Origin: an uncultured Prevotella sp.
GTDB lineage: Bacteria; Bacteroidota; Bacteroidia; Bacteroidales; Bacteroidaceae
Length of the DNA stretch: 64,000 nucleotides
Assembly (NCBI GenBank): GCA_905236755.1
Contig: CAJOCR010000006.1
Coordinates: forward strand, 37,132-101,131
Direction: 5' to 3'
The notes under the pieces: generated by a model
What the model was told of the DNA's origin: nothing
Databases searched by the model: none
The model's input: the letters and a program-made list of their open reading frames with translations, nothing else
Part shown: positions 28,155 to 36,972 of the stretch, piece by piece
Layout of the letters: each line of letters begins with the position of its first letter
Numbering within the stretch: the first letter of the stretch is position 1
Program-made: the position numbers and the translations under genes

Positions 28155-28401
28155 GAATATTTTCAACTATACTGCAAGATATTGAATATCATTTGGTTAA
28201 ATAACATGTGCTTTTTTGATTTATATCAATACATTGTGTGCGCACACAATGGGTAAATGCGGAATGTGGAGAGTGTAATGTGGAATCGTTAATATTGAAA
28301 AAATGAAATAATGAAAAATGGAAATATTAAAGTGCTTTGCACTTCATTATTCATCGCAGGAAGTGCGAATAATACCACATTACTTCCCTCGTTTTTACGC
28401 T

Positions 28402-28438
28402 TGCACCGGCAAGCCGACAGCAAGCACTCGGTCAGTGA
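28402..28438. repeat. Dispersed intergenic repeat TGCACCGGCAAG...TCAGTGA (copy 2)
   Basis: Second copy of the repeat at 16717-16753, with the same three ordered blocks. It is followed by AATTCATAATTCAAAATTCG-type AT-rich repeats also seen at 56080-56220. The interval 28160-28480 has no gene. Confidence 0.5.
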
Positions 28439-28492
28439 TTACGAATTCATAATTCAAAATTCGTAATTCCAAATTCTTTTTGTATCTTTGCC

Positions 28493-28500
28493 TAAAATAA
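28493..28500 (+). promoter_or_regulatory. -7 box (TATCTTTG) for the glycosyltransferase operon
   Basis: TATCTTTG lies only 10 bp before the ATG at 28511, so the transcript would be nearly leaderless. No clear -33 TTTG. Confidence 0.5.
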
Positions 28501-28510
28501 AACCAAAAAG

Positions 28511-29782
28511 ATGCGTGTACTAATCGTAAACACAAGTGAGAAAACAGGTGGAGCGGCCTTAGCTGCTAACCGATTGAAAGATGCTCTTAACAATAATGGA
28601 GTAAAAACAAAGATGTTAGTACGAGATAAGGAGAGCAACAATATTACTATTGTTGCTCTACCTAAATCGCCTGCTCGCAAATGGCATTTTCTTTGGGAAC
28701 GCTGGTGCATCTTCTGGCATCTACGTTTTAAGAAACAACATCTATGGGAGTTGGATTCTGCCTGCTGTGGAACAGACATCACATCATTGCCAGAATTCAA
28801 AGAAGCAGACATTATTCATCTCTCGTGGATAAACCAAGGCATGCTATCTTTGAAAAACATAAAAAAGATTCTTGAAAGCGGCAAACCTGTGGTATGGACA
28901 ATGCATGATATATGGCCAGCCACTTCTATATGTCACCTCACATTAGGTTGTGAGCAATTCAAGACAGAATGCAAACATTGCAAGTATCTACCTGGCGAAG
29001 GTTCTGAAAATGATTTTTCAACAAAGGTTTGGAATAAGAAGAAAGCTATTCTAAACCAGCATAATATTTCGTTTGTAGCTTGCAGCCATTGGCTGGAGAG
29101 CGAAGCTAAACAAAGCAGTTTACTTACAGGGCAACGAGTTACCAGCATTCCGAACCCTATTGACACTCATGTTTTCCGCCAAAAGAACAAGCAAGAAGCT
29201 CGTTTGAGTCTTTCTCTACCTACAAATAAACGTTTGATACTTTTTGTTTCTCAACGTGTCACAAACGTAAACAAAGGTATGAACTATTTAATTGAGGCCA
29301 TAAATAAACTTGCTATAGCAAAACCTGAAATGCAGCAGAATACAGGTGTTGTAATTCTTGGTGGACATGCTGAAGAGGTTGCAGACAAGTTCTCTTTGCC
29401 TGTTTTCCCTATGGGATATGTAAGCGATGCAAAAAAAATAGTCAACATCTATAATGCAAGTGATCTATTTGTATTACCTTCATTGTCGGAAAATCTACCA
29501 AACACCATTATGGAAGCTATGGCTTGTGGAGTGCCATGTATAGGTTTCAACGTAGGTGGCATACCTGAGGAGATTGATCACAAGGTGAATGGCTATGTAG
29601 CAGAATATAAGAACGCAAATGACCTTGCCAAAGGTATTCATTGGGTACTTGATGAAGCAGACTATCATCAATTGAGTAAGGAAGCAGAAAATAAAGTTTC
29701 CCGTTGCTACTCACAACAGGCTGTTGCCATGAAATATTTAGAAGTTTATGAGCAGGCATTAGCCGAAAGAAATAAATATTGA
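28511..29782 (+). CDS. GT4-family glycosyltransferase
   Basis: A 423-residue GT-B enzyme that likely adds a sugar from a nucleotide donor to a lipid-linked surface glycan on the cytoplasmic face. The start MRVLIVNTSEKTGGAALAAN is the usual acceptor-side Rossmann motif, SIPNPIDTHVF precedes the second domain, and the donor-site E-x7-E motif is in ENLPNTIMEAMACGVP with the following VGGIPEEI. Cys-rich TLGCEQFKTECKHC near residue 140 is seen in a subgroup of such enzymes. It is 7 bp before a GT2 gene. Donor and linkage unknown. Confidence 0.92.
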   Translation: MRVLIVNTSEKTGGAALAANRLKDALNNNGVKTKMLVRDKESNNITIVALPKSPARKWHFLWERWCIFWHLRFKKQHLWELDSACCGTDITSLPEFKEADIIHLSWINQGMLSLKNIKKILESGKPVVWTMHDIWPATSICHLTLGCEQFKTECKHCKYLPGEGSENDFSTKVWNKKKAILNQHNISFVACSHWLESEAKQSSLLTGQRVTSIPNPIDTHVFRQKNKQEARLSLSLPTNKRLILFVSQRVTNVNKGMNYLIEAINKLAIAKPEMQQNTGVVILGGHAEEVADKFSLPVFPMGYVSDAKKIVNIYNASDLFVLPSLSENLPNTIMEAMACGVPCIGFNVGGIPEEIDHKVNGYVAEYKNANDLAKGIHWVLDEADYHQLSKEAENKVSRCYSQQAVAMKYLEVYEQALAERNKY

Positions 29783-29789
29783 TTTCAAT

Positions 29790-30569
29790 ATGATAACATT
29801 TACAATTATAACATGCACATATAATGCAGCATCTGTTTTGCAACGCACTCTTGATAGCGTTTTAAAACAAACATATCAAGATGTGGAACATATTATTCTT
29901 GATGGAAAGTCAACGGATAATACATTACACATCGCTGACAAATATAAACAGGAGTCTGATGCTGTTGAAGACACACGCCATCAGGTTATCGTTGCATCAG
30001 AACCAGACAAAGGTCTTTACGATGCAATGAACAAAGGTATAGATAAGGCAACAGGCAGTTATATTGTATTTTTGAATGCTGGTGATGTGTTCCCTTCAGA
30101 AGATACATTGGAGACAATAGCAAACTCTGTTGGTGAGGGAGAGGAACTGCCGGGTGTGCTATATGGAGAGACGGATATTGTTGATGAAAATGGAACATTC
30201 ATCAGACATCGTAGATTAAAAGCACCTGAGAAGCTATCATGGCGTTCGTTTAAAAGGGGTATGCTCGTGTGTCATCAGGCTTTTTATGCTCGTACAGATA
30301 TCGCACGGGAGAACCATTACAACCTTAATTATCGTCTTTCTGCAGATGTTGACTGGTGCATAAGAGTAATGAAGACTGCCAAAGAGAAACAACTTCCCTT
30401 GTGTAATGTAAATGCCGTCATAGTAAACTTCCTTGACGGTGGTATGAGCATACAGAATCACAAAGCATCCCTAAAAGAACGTTTTAGAATAATGAGTTGT
30501 CATTACGGACTTGTTCAAACCTCTTTGATGCATCTTTGGTTTATAATAAGATCACTATTAAAAAAATAA
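29790..30569 (+). CDS. GT2-family glycosyltransferase
   Basis: A 259-residue GT-A enzyme similar in layout to WcaA/WcaE-type colanic acid transferases. TIITCTYNAASVLQRTLDSVLKQ is the N-terminal nucleotide-binding part, ILDGKSTDNT follows, and FLNAGD stands in place of the usual DxD metal motif near residue 95. The C-terminal part has YNLNYRLSADVDWCIRV. It is cotranscribed with the preceding GT4 gene; the next gene starts 2 bp downstream. Confidence 0.92.
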   Translation: MITFTIITCTYNAASVLQRTLDSVLKQTYQDVEHIILDGKSTDNTLHIADKYKQESDAVEDTRHQVIVASEPDKGLYDAMNKGIDKATGSYIVFLNAGDVFPSEDTLETIANSVGEGEELPGVLYGETDIVDENGTFIRHRRLKAPEKLSWRSFKRGMLVCHQAFYARTDIARENHYNLNYRLSADVDWCIRVMKTAKEKQLPLCNVNAVIVNFLDGGMSIQNHKASLKERFRIMSCHYGLVQTSLMHLWFIIRSLLKK

Positions 30570-30571
30570 TT

Positions 30572-31816
30572 ATGTTGAAACTATCAACTATTCATTCTTT
30601 AATATCTCGCTTCTTTTTACTTGGAACGATTCTTCTGTCTTGTAATATAACTGCTCATTGTCAGACTATACTGAAAAGTGAGTTCGTGTATAAAGATGTT
30701 CTAGGTCTTGTGTCATGTCATGCAGCAACGATTGTCGAATTGCAGAATGGTGATTTGGTAGCTGCATGGTTTGCTGGCAACGAATATGAGGGAAAGCCAG
30801 ACGTATGTATTTGGAGCAGTAGAAAGCCAAAAGGCTCTGATAAATGGACAACTCCAGAACTTGCTGCTGATGGTGTTTTTCAGTTAGGTACTCATGATGC
30901 AGAATTAGGAGGAGTCAATGATACAATAGACAAAGCATCTATCGGACCTATAAAGCAAAGAGTAAAGAATAAGTTTACTGTTCCTGAAAGTGAACTGTAT
31001 CGTAAGGCTTGTTATAATCCTGTTCTCTTTGAAATGCCAAATGGCGAACTTCTGCTTTTCTTCAAGATTGGCAAGTTTGTACAAGATTGGACAGGCTGGC
31101 TTGTACGCTCTTATGATGGAGGTAAGACATGGACAGATCGTGAGGCTCTGCCTCAAGGTTTCTTAGGTCCTATCAAAAATAAACCAGAACTTATTGACAA
31201 TCGTCTTATCTGCCCTTCGAGTACAGAGAAAGGCGGTTGGCGTATTCACTTTGAAATATATGATCTTACAACAAAAGAATGGAAGCGTGTAGGACCTATT
31301 GATACAGAGCTGAAGATAAGAACAGCTGATATGCTGAAGAAAGATGCTAAACCAACGTTTATTGGTTGCATACAGCCATCTATTCTTAAATTGGCTGATG
31401 GTCGTTTGCAAGTGTTATGCCGTTCGCAGAATGGTAAGGTAGCAACAAGTTTTAGTAGTGATAATGGTGATAGTTGGACAAAGGTAACCTTATTGGATGT
31501 TCCAAATAATCAGTCTGGACTTGATGCTGTTACACTTCGTGATGGTCGTCATGCGCTTATCTACAACAATATAGCAACAAAGCCAGGAGAGGAAACAGGT
31601 CCTCGTACTCCGCTGTCAATAGCTCTTTCTGATGACGGTACTCATTGGCATCATGCTTTGACACTTGAAGACAGTAAGATAGGAGAGTATTCTTATCCCG
31701 CTATTATTCAAGGCAAGGACGGTAACATGCATTGTATCTATACCTGGCGACGTCAGCTTATTGCATATAAACTTATCAACCTATCAGAGATAAAGATTTG
31801 CAATTCTCAAAAATAA
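30572..31816 (+). CDS. Exported BNR/Asp-box sialidase-like protein
   Basis: The open frame extends upstream into the GT2 gene, but the ATG at 30572 gives a proper signal peptide (ILLSCNITAHC), so 414 residues are used. Asp-box repeats SYDGGKTW, SSDNGDSW and the shorter SDDGTHW mark a six-bladed sialidase-type propeller of the BNR_2 kind. AATIVELQNGDLVAAWFAGNEYEG near residue 50 is typical of this subfamily, which includes proteins annotated as exo-alpha-sialidases without proven activity. It is unusual for a degradative-looking enzyme to sit in a glycan biosynthesis operon; it may trim or edit the surface glycan. Substrate unknown. Confidence 0.8.
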   Translation: MLKLSTIHSLISRFFLLGTILLSCNITAHCQTILKSEFVYKDVLGLVSCHAATIVELQNGDLVAAWFAGNEYEGKPDVCIWSSRKPKGSDKWTTPELAADGVFQLGTHDAELGGVNDTIDKASIGPIKQRVKNKFTVPESELYRKACYNPVLFEMPNGELLLFFKIGKFVQDWTGWLVRSYDGGKTWTDREALPQGFLGPIKNKPELIDNRLICPSSTEKGGWRIHFEIYDLTTKEWKRVGPIDTELKIRTADMLKKDAKPTFIGCIQPSILKLADGRLQVLCRSQNGKVATSFSSDNGDSWTKVTLLDVPNNQSGLDAVTLRDGRHALIYNNIATKPGEETGPRTPLSIALSDDGTHWHHALTLEDSKIGEYSYPAIIQGKDGNMHCIYTWRRQLIAYKLINLSEIKICNSQK

Positions 31817-31871
31817 TATGTAGTTTTGCAAGAACAAGTGGTATTTTAAACTAAACCTATTGAAAAGAATT

Positions 31872-32588
31872 ATGAACTACGCTCTTATTATAGCTGGCGG
31901 TTCTGGTAACAGAATGGGACAGGATATTCCAAAACAGTTTATGCATATAGACAACTGTCCTGTTATTATTCACACGATGATGGCTTTTCAGCGTCATCCC
32001 AATATTGATGGGATTGCTGTGGTGTGCCTTGAAGGCTGGGAAACAGTAGTTCAATCATATGCTAACCAGTTTAATATCACTAAATTGAAGTGGATATTCC
32101 CTGGTGGCAACAATGGGCAAGAGTCTATTCATAATGGTATTTATGGACTAAAAGAAGCAGGCTGTAATGACGATGATCTGATACTTATTCACGATGCAGT
32201 CCGTCCACTTCTGTCTCAGGATATTATTTCATCAAATATAGCCATTAGCGAAAAATACGGGTACGCAATTACTGGTATAAAATGTAGAGAGGCTATTCTT
32301 GTAAGCGATGATGGTTTTAAGGCAACTAAGAGTATTCCTCGTGACACACTTGTAAGAACACAAACACCACAGACATTCAGATTGAAGAATCTTATAAAAG
32401 CTCATGAAGAAGCTAAGGAGAAAGGTATTACTAACTCAGTAGCATCATGCACACTTATGGCAGAACTTGGCAATAGAGAAATGCATATTGTACCGGGCTC
32501 AGAAAAGAATGTGAAGATTACTACTGTTGAGGATCTTGAAATCGTGAAGTCATTGCTTCATGTGCAAAAAGAGTCATGGCTGAAATAA
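31872..32588 (+). CDS. IspD/TarI-like cytidylyltransferase
   Basis: A 238-residue nucleotidyltransferase that couples CTP to a polyol or sugar phosphate. The N-terminal ALIIAGGSGNRMGQDIPKQF is the CTP loop and LILIHDAVRPLLS the second signature. The ATG at 31872 is preferred over an upstream TTG. Neighbours point away from the isoprenoid pathway: an SDR enzyme overlaps it by 13 bp and a LicD-family transferase follows. It may therefore make CDP-ribitol, CDP-glycerol or a similar donor, as TarI does, rather than serve as IspD. Without a canonical ispD in view the isoprenoid role cannot be excluded. Confidence 0.82.
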   Translation: MNYALIIAGGSGNRMGQDIPKQFMHIDNCPVIIHTMMAFQRHPNIDGIAVVCLEGWETVVQSYANQFNITKLKWIFPGGNNGQESIHNGIYGLKEAGCNDDDLILIHDAVRPLLSQDIISSNIAISEKYGYAITGIKCREAILVSDDGFKATKSIPRDTLVRTQTPQTFRLKNLIKAHEEAKEKGITNSVASCTLMAELGNREMHIVPGSEKNVKITTVEDLEIVKSLLHVQKESWLK

Positions 32589-33595
32589 AATCATATTTGA
32601 ACTATATTAAAGAAGCATGTGATTGTAATCTGTCTTGGGACAGACTACAAAATACAAATATACTTATCACAGGGGCTACAGGTTTAATTGGCTCTTGTCT
32701 TGTGGACATTCTCATGCAAAAAAATGTTGCTGGACTAAACGTTTATGCTGCAGGAAGAAATGTCGAAAGAGCATCTGCAAGATTCAAACAATATTCTTCA
32801 AACAAGAATTTTCATTTTATAAAATATGATGTTACAAATACTCTTAACAGTAGTATTTGTTTCGATTATATAATCCATGCAGCAAGTAATGCAAGTCCTA
32901 ATTTCTTTAAACAGTTTCCTGTTGAGGTAATTGCTTCAAATATCTATGGTGTAGATAATTTGCTAAAATATGGCAAGGAACATGGTATGAAGCGTTTTCT
33001 TTATGTATCAACAGGTGAGGTGTATGGAGAAGGTGACGGAAGAGTCTATAGAGAGGACTATAGCGGATATATAGACTGTACTAACCCTCGTTCGTGTTAT
33101 CCTTCATCCAAACGTGCTGCCGAAACTTTGTGTTCTGCATACGTTACAGAATATGGTGTAGATGCGGTGATTGCACGTCCTTCACATACTTATGGGCCAT
33201 ATTTCACAGAATCAGATAATCGTGTTTATGCCCAGTTCATAAGAAATGTACTTGATAACGAAGATATTATACTTAAAAGCACAGGTGAACAATATCGTTC
33301 ATGGTGCTTTGTTGTTGATTGTGCTCAGGCACTTTTATACGTATTGCTAAATGGCAAAACAGGTGAAGCCTATAATATAGCTGATGCAACATCTAATATT
33401 ACCATAAAGCAACTTGCCGAGATGGTTGCCGAGATTGGTGGTAAAAAGGTTGTCATGAAACTACCTGATACTCCTGATAACAACAAAATAATTACTAAAG
33501 CAACATTTGATACAAACAAACTTCAAGCACTTGGCTGGAAGATCTCTGGTAACATGAAAGAAAAGATGACTTCTACAATCAAAGAATCATACTAA
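32576..33595 (+). CDS. NAD-dependent epimerase/dehydratase (extended SDR)
   Basis: A 339-residue extended short-chain dehydrogenase. NAD-binding GATGLIG is near residue 37, STGEVYGEG near 135, and the catalytic Tyr and Lys in CYPSSKRAAE. The substrate domain has IARPSHTYGP and a C-terminal part like UDP-glucuronate decarboxylases and GDP-mannose or UDP-sugar epimerases. It overlaps the cytidylyltransferase gene by 13 bp, so the products probably act on one precursor. The exact reaction is not readable. Confidence 0.88.
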   Translation: MAEIKSYLNYIKEACDCNLSWDRLQNTNILITGATGLIGSCLVDILMQKNVAGLNVYAAGRNVERASARFKQYSSNKNFHFIKYDVTNTLNSSICFDYIIHAASNASPNFFKQFPVEVIASNIYGVDNLLKYGKEHGMKRFLYVSTGEVYGEGDGRVYREDYSGYIDCTNPRSCYPSSKRAAETLCSAYVTEYGVDAVIARPSHTYGPYFTESDNRVYAQFIRNVLDNEDIILKSTGEQYRSWCFVVDCAQALLYVLLNGKTGEAYNIADATSNITIKQLAEMVAEIGGKKVVMKLPDTPDNNKIITKATFDTNKLQALGWKISGNMKEKMTSTIKESY

Positions 33596-33618
33596 TAGAG
33601 ACCGTAAAAAAGGGAAAA

Positions 33619-34497
33619 CTAATCTTTTATAGCCTTAATGGCATCTTTAAAGGAAATGCGTTTATCAAGATCAAAGAATGCCTTGTAATGATGACTAACA
33701 CGTTTTTCAACAGGTGGCAACTGCATATAATTGCCATAAAGTTGACATAGATAAGCATCATAACCCTTAAATAGATTTACAGTAAGTGACTCAAAAGGAA
33801 ATTCCACAATTCCATGTGTCCACTCTTTAGGAAAAACCTCACGTTCACCATAACTACCACTATATGCCATTACATTGTGCGATGTAGCATAGTCGTAATG
33901 TCGGCATATACTATCAAGTTGCTTGATAATTGAACATCTATAATGCCGACGATTAAAAAAAGCATAAGTTTTACGAACAAAACGTCCCCACTCTTTTGGT
34001 TTGGTCAGTAATGAAATATACTCCACAAAAGTGTTATGAGTAGAAACGGCCTCAAGTTTATTCATTACATGCCTAAATTGTGCCTGATGCCTAATAGCTT
34101 CATCCTTAGAATCTGACGCACCATCAAGAGGAAAAATATCAATATACAATCCCATCAAAAATGGATGTTCCGCGATCTCTATCAAAGAAGTCTTTTTGCT
34201 ACATAGCTTGGAAAAATACATAGGATAATTGCATGTATTATATGGAGTCTTTAATTCATAATCTCCCCAATCTTCTTTTGAAGCCAACTGCAAAAAAGCA
34301 TCATAATCGGGACGAGGCATAAAAACATCAATATCATCATCCCATGGAATAATACCATTGTGGCGTACAGCACCAATAGCTGTTCCTCCACAACAAAAAT
34401 ATGTTAGATTGTTTTGCCTGCAGATTTCAATAAACTTTCTGAAAACATCAATAATGATGGCATTCCAACGAGATTGCTGTTCTGGTGATACTAACAT
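33619..34497 (-). CDS. LicD-family phosphotransferase
   Basis: A 292-residue LicD/fukutin-family nucleotidyltransferase-fold protein that moves a phospho-alcohol (choline, ribitol, glycerol) from a CDP donor to a glycan. The signature is complete: CGGTAIGAVRHNGIIPWDDD followed by IDVFMPRPDYD near residues 36-66, and LYIDIFPLDGA near 145. It is convergent with the SDR gene, 23 bp apart, and has its own promoter at 34536-34543. The adjacent IspD/TarI-like enzyme is a natural source of its CDP-linked donor. Confidence 0.92.
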   Translation of the reverse strand: MLVSPEQQSRWNAIIIDVFRKFIEICRQNNLTYFCCGGTAIGAVRHNGIIPWDDDIDVFMPRPDYDAFLQLASKEDWGDYELKTPYNTCNYPMYFSKLCSKKTSLIEIAEHPFLMGLYIDIFPLDGASDSKDEAIRHQAQFRHVMNKLEAVSTHNTFVEYISLLTKPKEWGRFVRKTYAFFNRRHYRCSIIKQLDSICRHYDYATSHNVMAYSGSYGEREVFPKEWTHGIVEFPFESLTVNLFKGYDAYLCQLYGNYMQLPPVEKRVSHHYKAFFDLDKRISFKDAIKAIKD

Positions 34498-34535
34498 TTC
34501 TTCAGATTGTAAAAACGTTTTTTCTAATTATATTG

Positions 34536-34543
34536 CAAAAGTA
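34536..34543 (-). promoter_or_regulatory. -7 box (TACTTTTG) for licD-family gene
   Basis: TACTTTTG on the minus strand, 38 bp before the start codon, in the divergent gap shared with the flippase gene. Confidence 0.5.
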
Positions 34544-34577
34544 GGTAATTTCTTTTTGAACTTCAAACTTTTAGTAT

Positions 34578-34585
34578 TATTTTTG
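34578..34585 (+). promoter_or_regulatory. -7 box (TATTTTTG) for the flippase gene
   Basis: TATTTTTG ends 9 bp before the ATG at 34595. This argues that the flippase starts at 34595 (MVETLKEK) and not at the upstream in-frame start at 34358, which lies inside the LicD gene on the other strand. Confidence 0.5.
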
Positions 34586-34594
34586 CATATACAT

Positions 34595-36031
34595 ATGGTA
34601 GAAACACTTAAGGAAAAGACAGCCAAAGGGCTCTTTTGGGGAGCAATGAACAGCGGTACCACACAGGTACTGAACATCATCTTTGGCATTTTTATGGGCA
34701 GATTGCTGTCGCCTGCAGAAACTGGTATTGTTGGCGTTCTTACCATTTTTACTCTTATTGCAGGAAACATACAAAGCAGTGGCTTTACGCAGGGATTGAT
34801 TAACCTAAAGAAACCCACGGACAACGATTACAACTCAGTATTTTGGTTCAATATTATTGCCAGTATAAGTATATATACTCTTTTGTTTTTCTGTGCCCCA
34901 CTAATCGCTGATTTCTTTCACCAGCCATGTTTGGTTAAAGTTTCACGTTTTGTGTTCCTCGCCTTTGTGATATCTTCGTTGGGTATTGTTCAGAATGCCT
35001 ATATGGCAAAGAACATGATGAATAAAGAAATTGCCATCTGTGGCTTTGTAGCTCTATCTTTCTCAGGAATTATAGGACTCATCATGGCTTTCTATGGAAT
35101 GAGCTATTGGAGTTTGGCTTGGCAGCAAATTATATATATAAGTGTTTTGAATATATGTCGCTATTACTATACAGGCTGGTATCCTAATATGCATATTGAT
35201 TTTACACCTGTAAAAAAGATGTTCAATTTCAGCGTAAAGATATTGTTTACGAACATCATCAACACCATAAGTAATAATATGCTGACCTTTATCTTTGGTC
35301 GTTTATATACCATTCATGATGTAGGAAACTACAACCAGGCATACAACTGGGACACAAAAGGAAATTCTTTTGTCGCTAACACCATAGGACAAATTGCACA
35401 ACCTGTTTTGGCATCTATACGTGACGATAAAGACAGAGCAAAACAAGTATTTAGGAAGATGATGCGATTCACTGCTTTTCTTTCATTTCCTCTAATGTTT
35501 GGACTTGTTTTAGTTGGTAAAGAATTTATTCTTATAACCATTAAGGACAAATGGATAGATTGTATTCCACTATTACAAATTCTATGTATCAGTGGTGCTT
35601 TTGTGCCTTTCTATACCCTCTATCAGAATCTTGCTATTAGCAACGGACGTTCAGATATATACCTTCGTTGTAACATTATACAAGTAGCTATGCTTATTGC
35701 ATTAGTAATAGGTTGTCATTCTCAGGGAATGACCTTTCTTGTTACTGTTTATAGTGCTTTCACTATATTGTGGTTGATAGTCTGGCATATCGTAACACAA
35801 AAAATTTCAGGAATAAAGTTAACAGAGATTATAAAAGATACTCTTCCTTTTCTTGTAATAGCAGCTGCCGTTATGGGAGTAACCTATTTTATTACAATGA
35901 GTATCGAGAACCTATATTTACTCTTTGCTACAAGAATAATAATAGCTGGTATACTCTATTTGACTATTATGAGAATGGCTCATGTGGAGATACTAAACGA
36001 ATGCATTAACTTTATCAGAAAGAAAAAATGA
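34595..36031 (+). CDS. Wzx-like polysaccharide flippase (MOP superfamily)
   Basis: A 478-residue inner-membrane protein with about fourteen hydrophobic segments. The start KEKTAKGLFWGAMNSGTTQV and GIFMGRLLSPAETGIVGVL are typical of the Polysacc_synt/WzxC-type lipopolysaccharide exporters that flip undecaprenyl-linked repeat units. The start is set by a -7 box ending 9 bp upstream. The stop codon overlaps the next start (ATGA), so it is translationally coupled to the GT2 gene. Confidence 0.92.
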   Translation: MVETLKEKTAKGLFWGAMNSGTTQVLNIIFGIFMGRLLSPAETGIVGVLTIFTLIAGNIQSSGFTQGLINLKKPTDNDYNSVFWFNIIASISIYTLLFFCAPLIADFFHQPCLVKVSRFVFLAFVISSLGIVQNAYMAKNMMNKEIAICGFVALSFSGIIGLIMAFYGMSYWSLAWQQIIYISVLNICRYYYTGWYPNMHIDFTPVKKMFNFSVKILFTNIINTISNNMLTFIFGRLYTIHDVGNYNQAYNWDTKGNSFVANTIGQIAQPVLASIRDDKDRAKQVFRKMMRFTAFLSFPLMFGLVLVGKEFILITIKDKWIDCIPLLQILCISGAFVPFYTLYQNLAISNGRSDIYLRCNIIQVAMLIALVIGCHSQGMTFLVTVYSAFTILWLIVWHIVTQKISGIKLTEIIKDTLPFLVIAAAVMGVTYFITMSIENLYLLFATRIIIAGILYLTIMRMAHVEILNECINFIRKKK

Positions 36032-36972
36032 AAGTATCTATTATTGTACCTATATATGGCGTTGAAAAATACATCAAGAACTGTTTGATATCGTTATTTG
36101 AACAAACATATAACGATATTGAATACGTGTTCGTGAACGACTGCACTCCAGACAATAGTGTACAGATTTTAACAGATACAATAGAATTATACCCTAACAG
36201 AAAGGAACAAGTAAAACTCATTAACCATGCAAAAAACAAAGGACTCGGTGCAGCGCGTCTTACTGGTTTCAATGCATCAACAGGTGAGTTCATAATGCAT
36301 GTTGATTCAGATGACTATATTCCTAAAAATGCAGTTGAGGTTCTTGTCAACAAGCAAACTCTTTCTGGAGCCGACATTATTGAAGGATCGTATCAAAAGT
36401 TTATTGATGACAAAACTCTTTTTGTGGAATATCCTTTTAATGGCAGTAAGGAAGATAGAATACGCAGAATAATACTTCAATACAATATCAGTAATAACAT
36501 TTGGGCTAAAATAATACGTAAATCACTTTATACCGAGCATGATATCTTTAATATAGAAGGCATTGATGCCGGAGAAGACTATGTAGTACTTCCAAGGCTA
36601 TTATACTTTGCAAAGGTAGCTTCAACTAATGAAGTGGTATATTATTATCGTGATAGTGATGTATCAACATTTAAACCAAGCTACAAGAACTTCCTGTCTT
36701 TTCAAAGAGCCAAAAAGGTGCTTTATGAGTTCTTTATTAAAAACGACAAAGAAAAATATATTGATACTCTAATGCTTGCTGTATTAACAAGCATCAGAGA
36801 AAACAGAAAAGAAAGCTTTGGAGAAAACAAAATAGCAAATGATTATCCTATTTTTAATAATCATTTGCTGTTCAGATTTATATCTGGCCTATTTTATAGA
36901 AAGTTTATTCCTTATAGCATCTGTAACTTTATATTTAAACTAGTACGACATATATACTTAATAAAGCATTAA
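36028..36972 (+). CDS. GT2-family glycosyltransferase
   Basis: A 314-residue GT-A enzyme. It opens with VSIIVPIYGVEKYIKNCLISLFEQ, has VNDCTPDNS and the metal motif HVDSDDYIPKNA near residue 93. It overlaps the flippase gene by 4 bp. Its stop codon TAA shares the palindromic TTAA with the stop of the convergent membrane-protein gene. Donor unknown; addition of a sugar to the exported repeat unit is likely. Confidence 0.92.
   Translation: MKVSIIVPIYGVEKYIKNCLISLFEQTYNDIEYVFVNDCTPDNSVQILTDTIELYPNRKEQVKLINHAKNKGLGAARLTGFNASTGEFIMHVDSDDYIPKNAVEVLVNKQTLSGADIIEGSYQKFIDDKTLFVEYPFNGSKEDRIRRIILQYNISNNIWAKIIRKSLYTEHDIFNIEGIDAGEDYVVLPRLLYFAKVASTNEVVYYYRDSDVSTFKPSYKNFLSFQRAKKVLYEFFIKNDKEKYIDTLMLAVLTSIRENRKESFGENKIANDYPIFNNHLLFRFISGLFYRKFIPYSICNFIFKLVRHIYLIKH

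Noticed and set aside
34358..34594. 79-residue N-terminal extension of the flippase
   Set aside because: It overlaps the LicD gene on the other strand, and a -7 promoter box lies just before the ATG at 34595.
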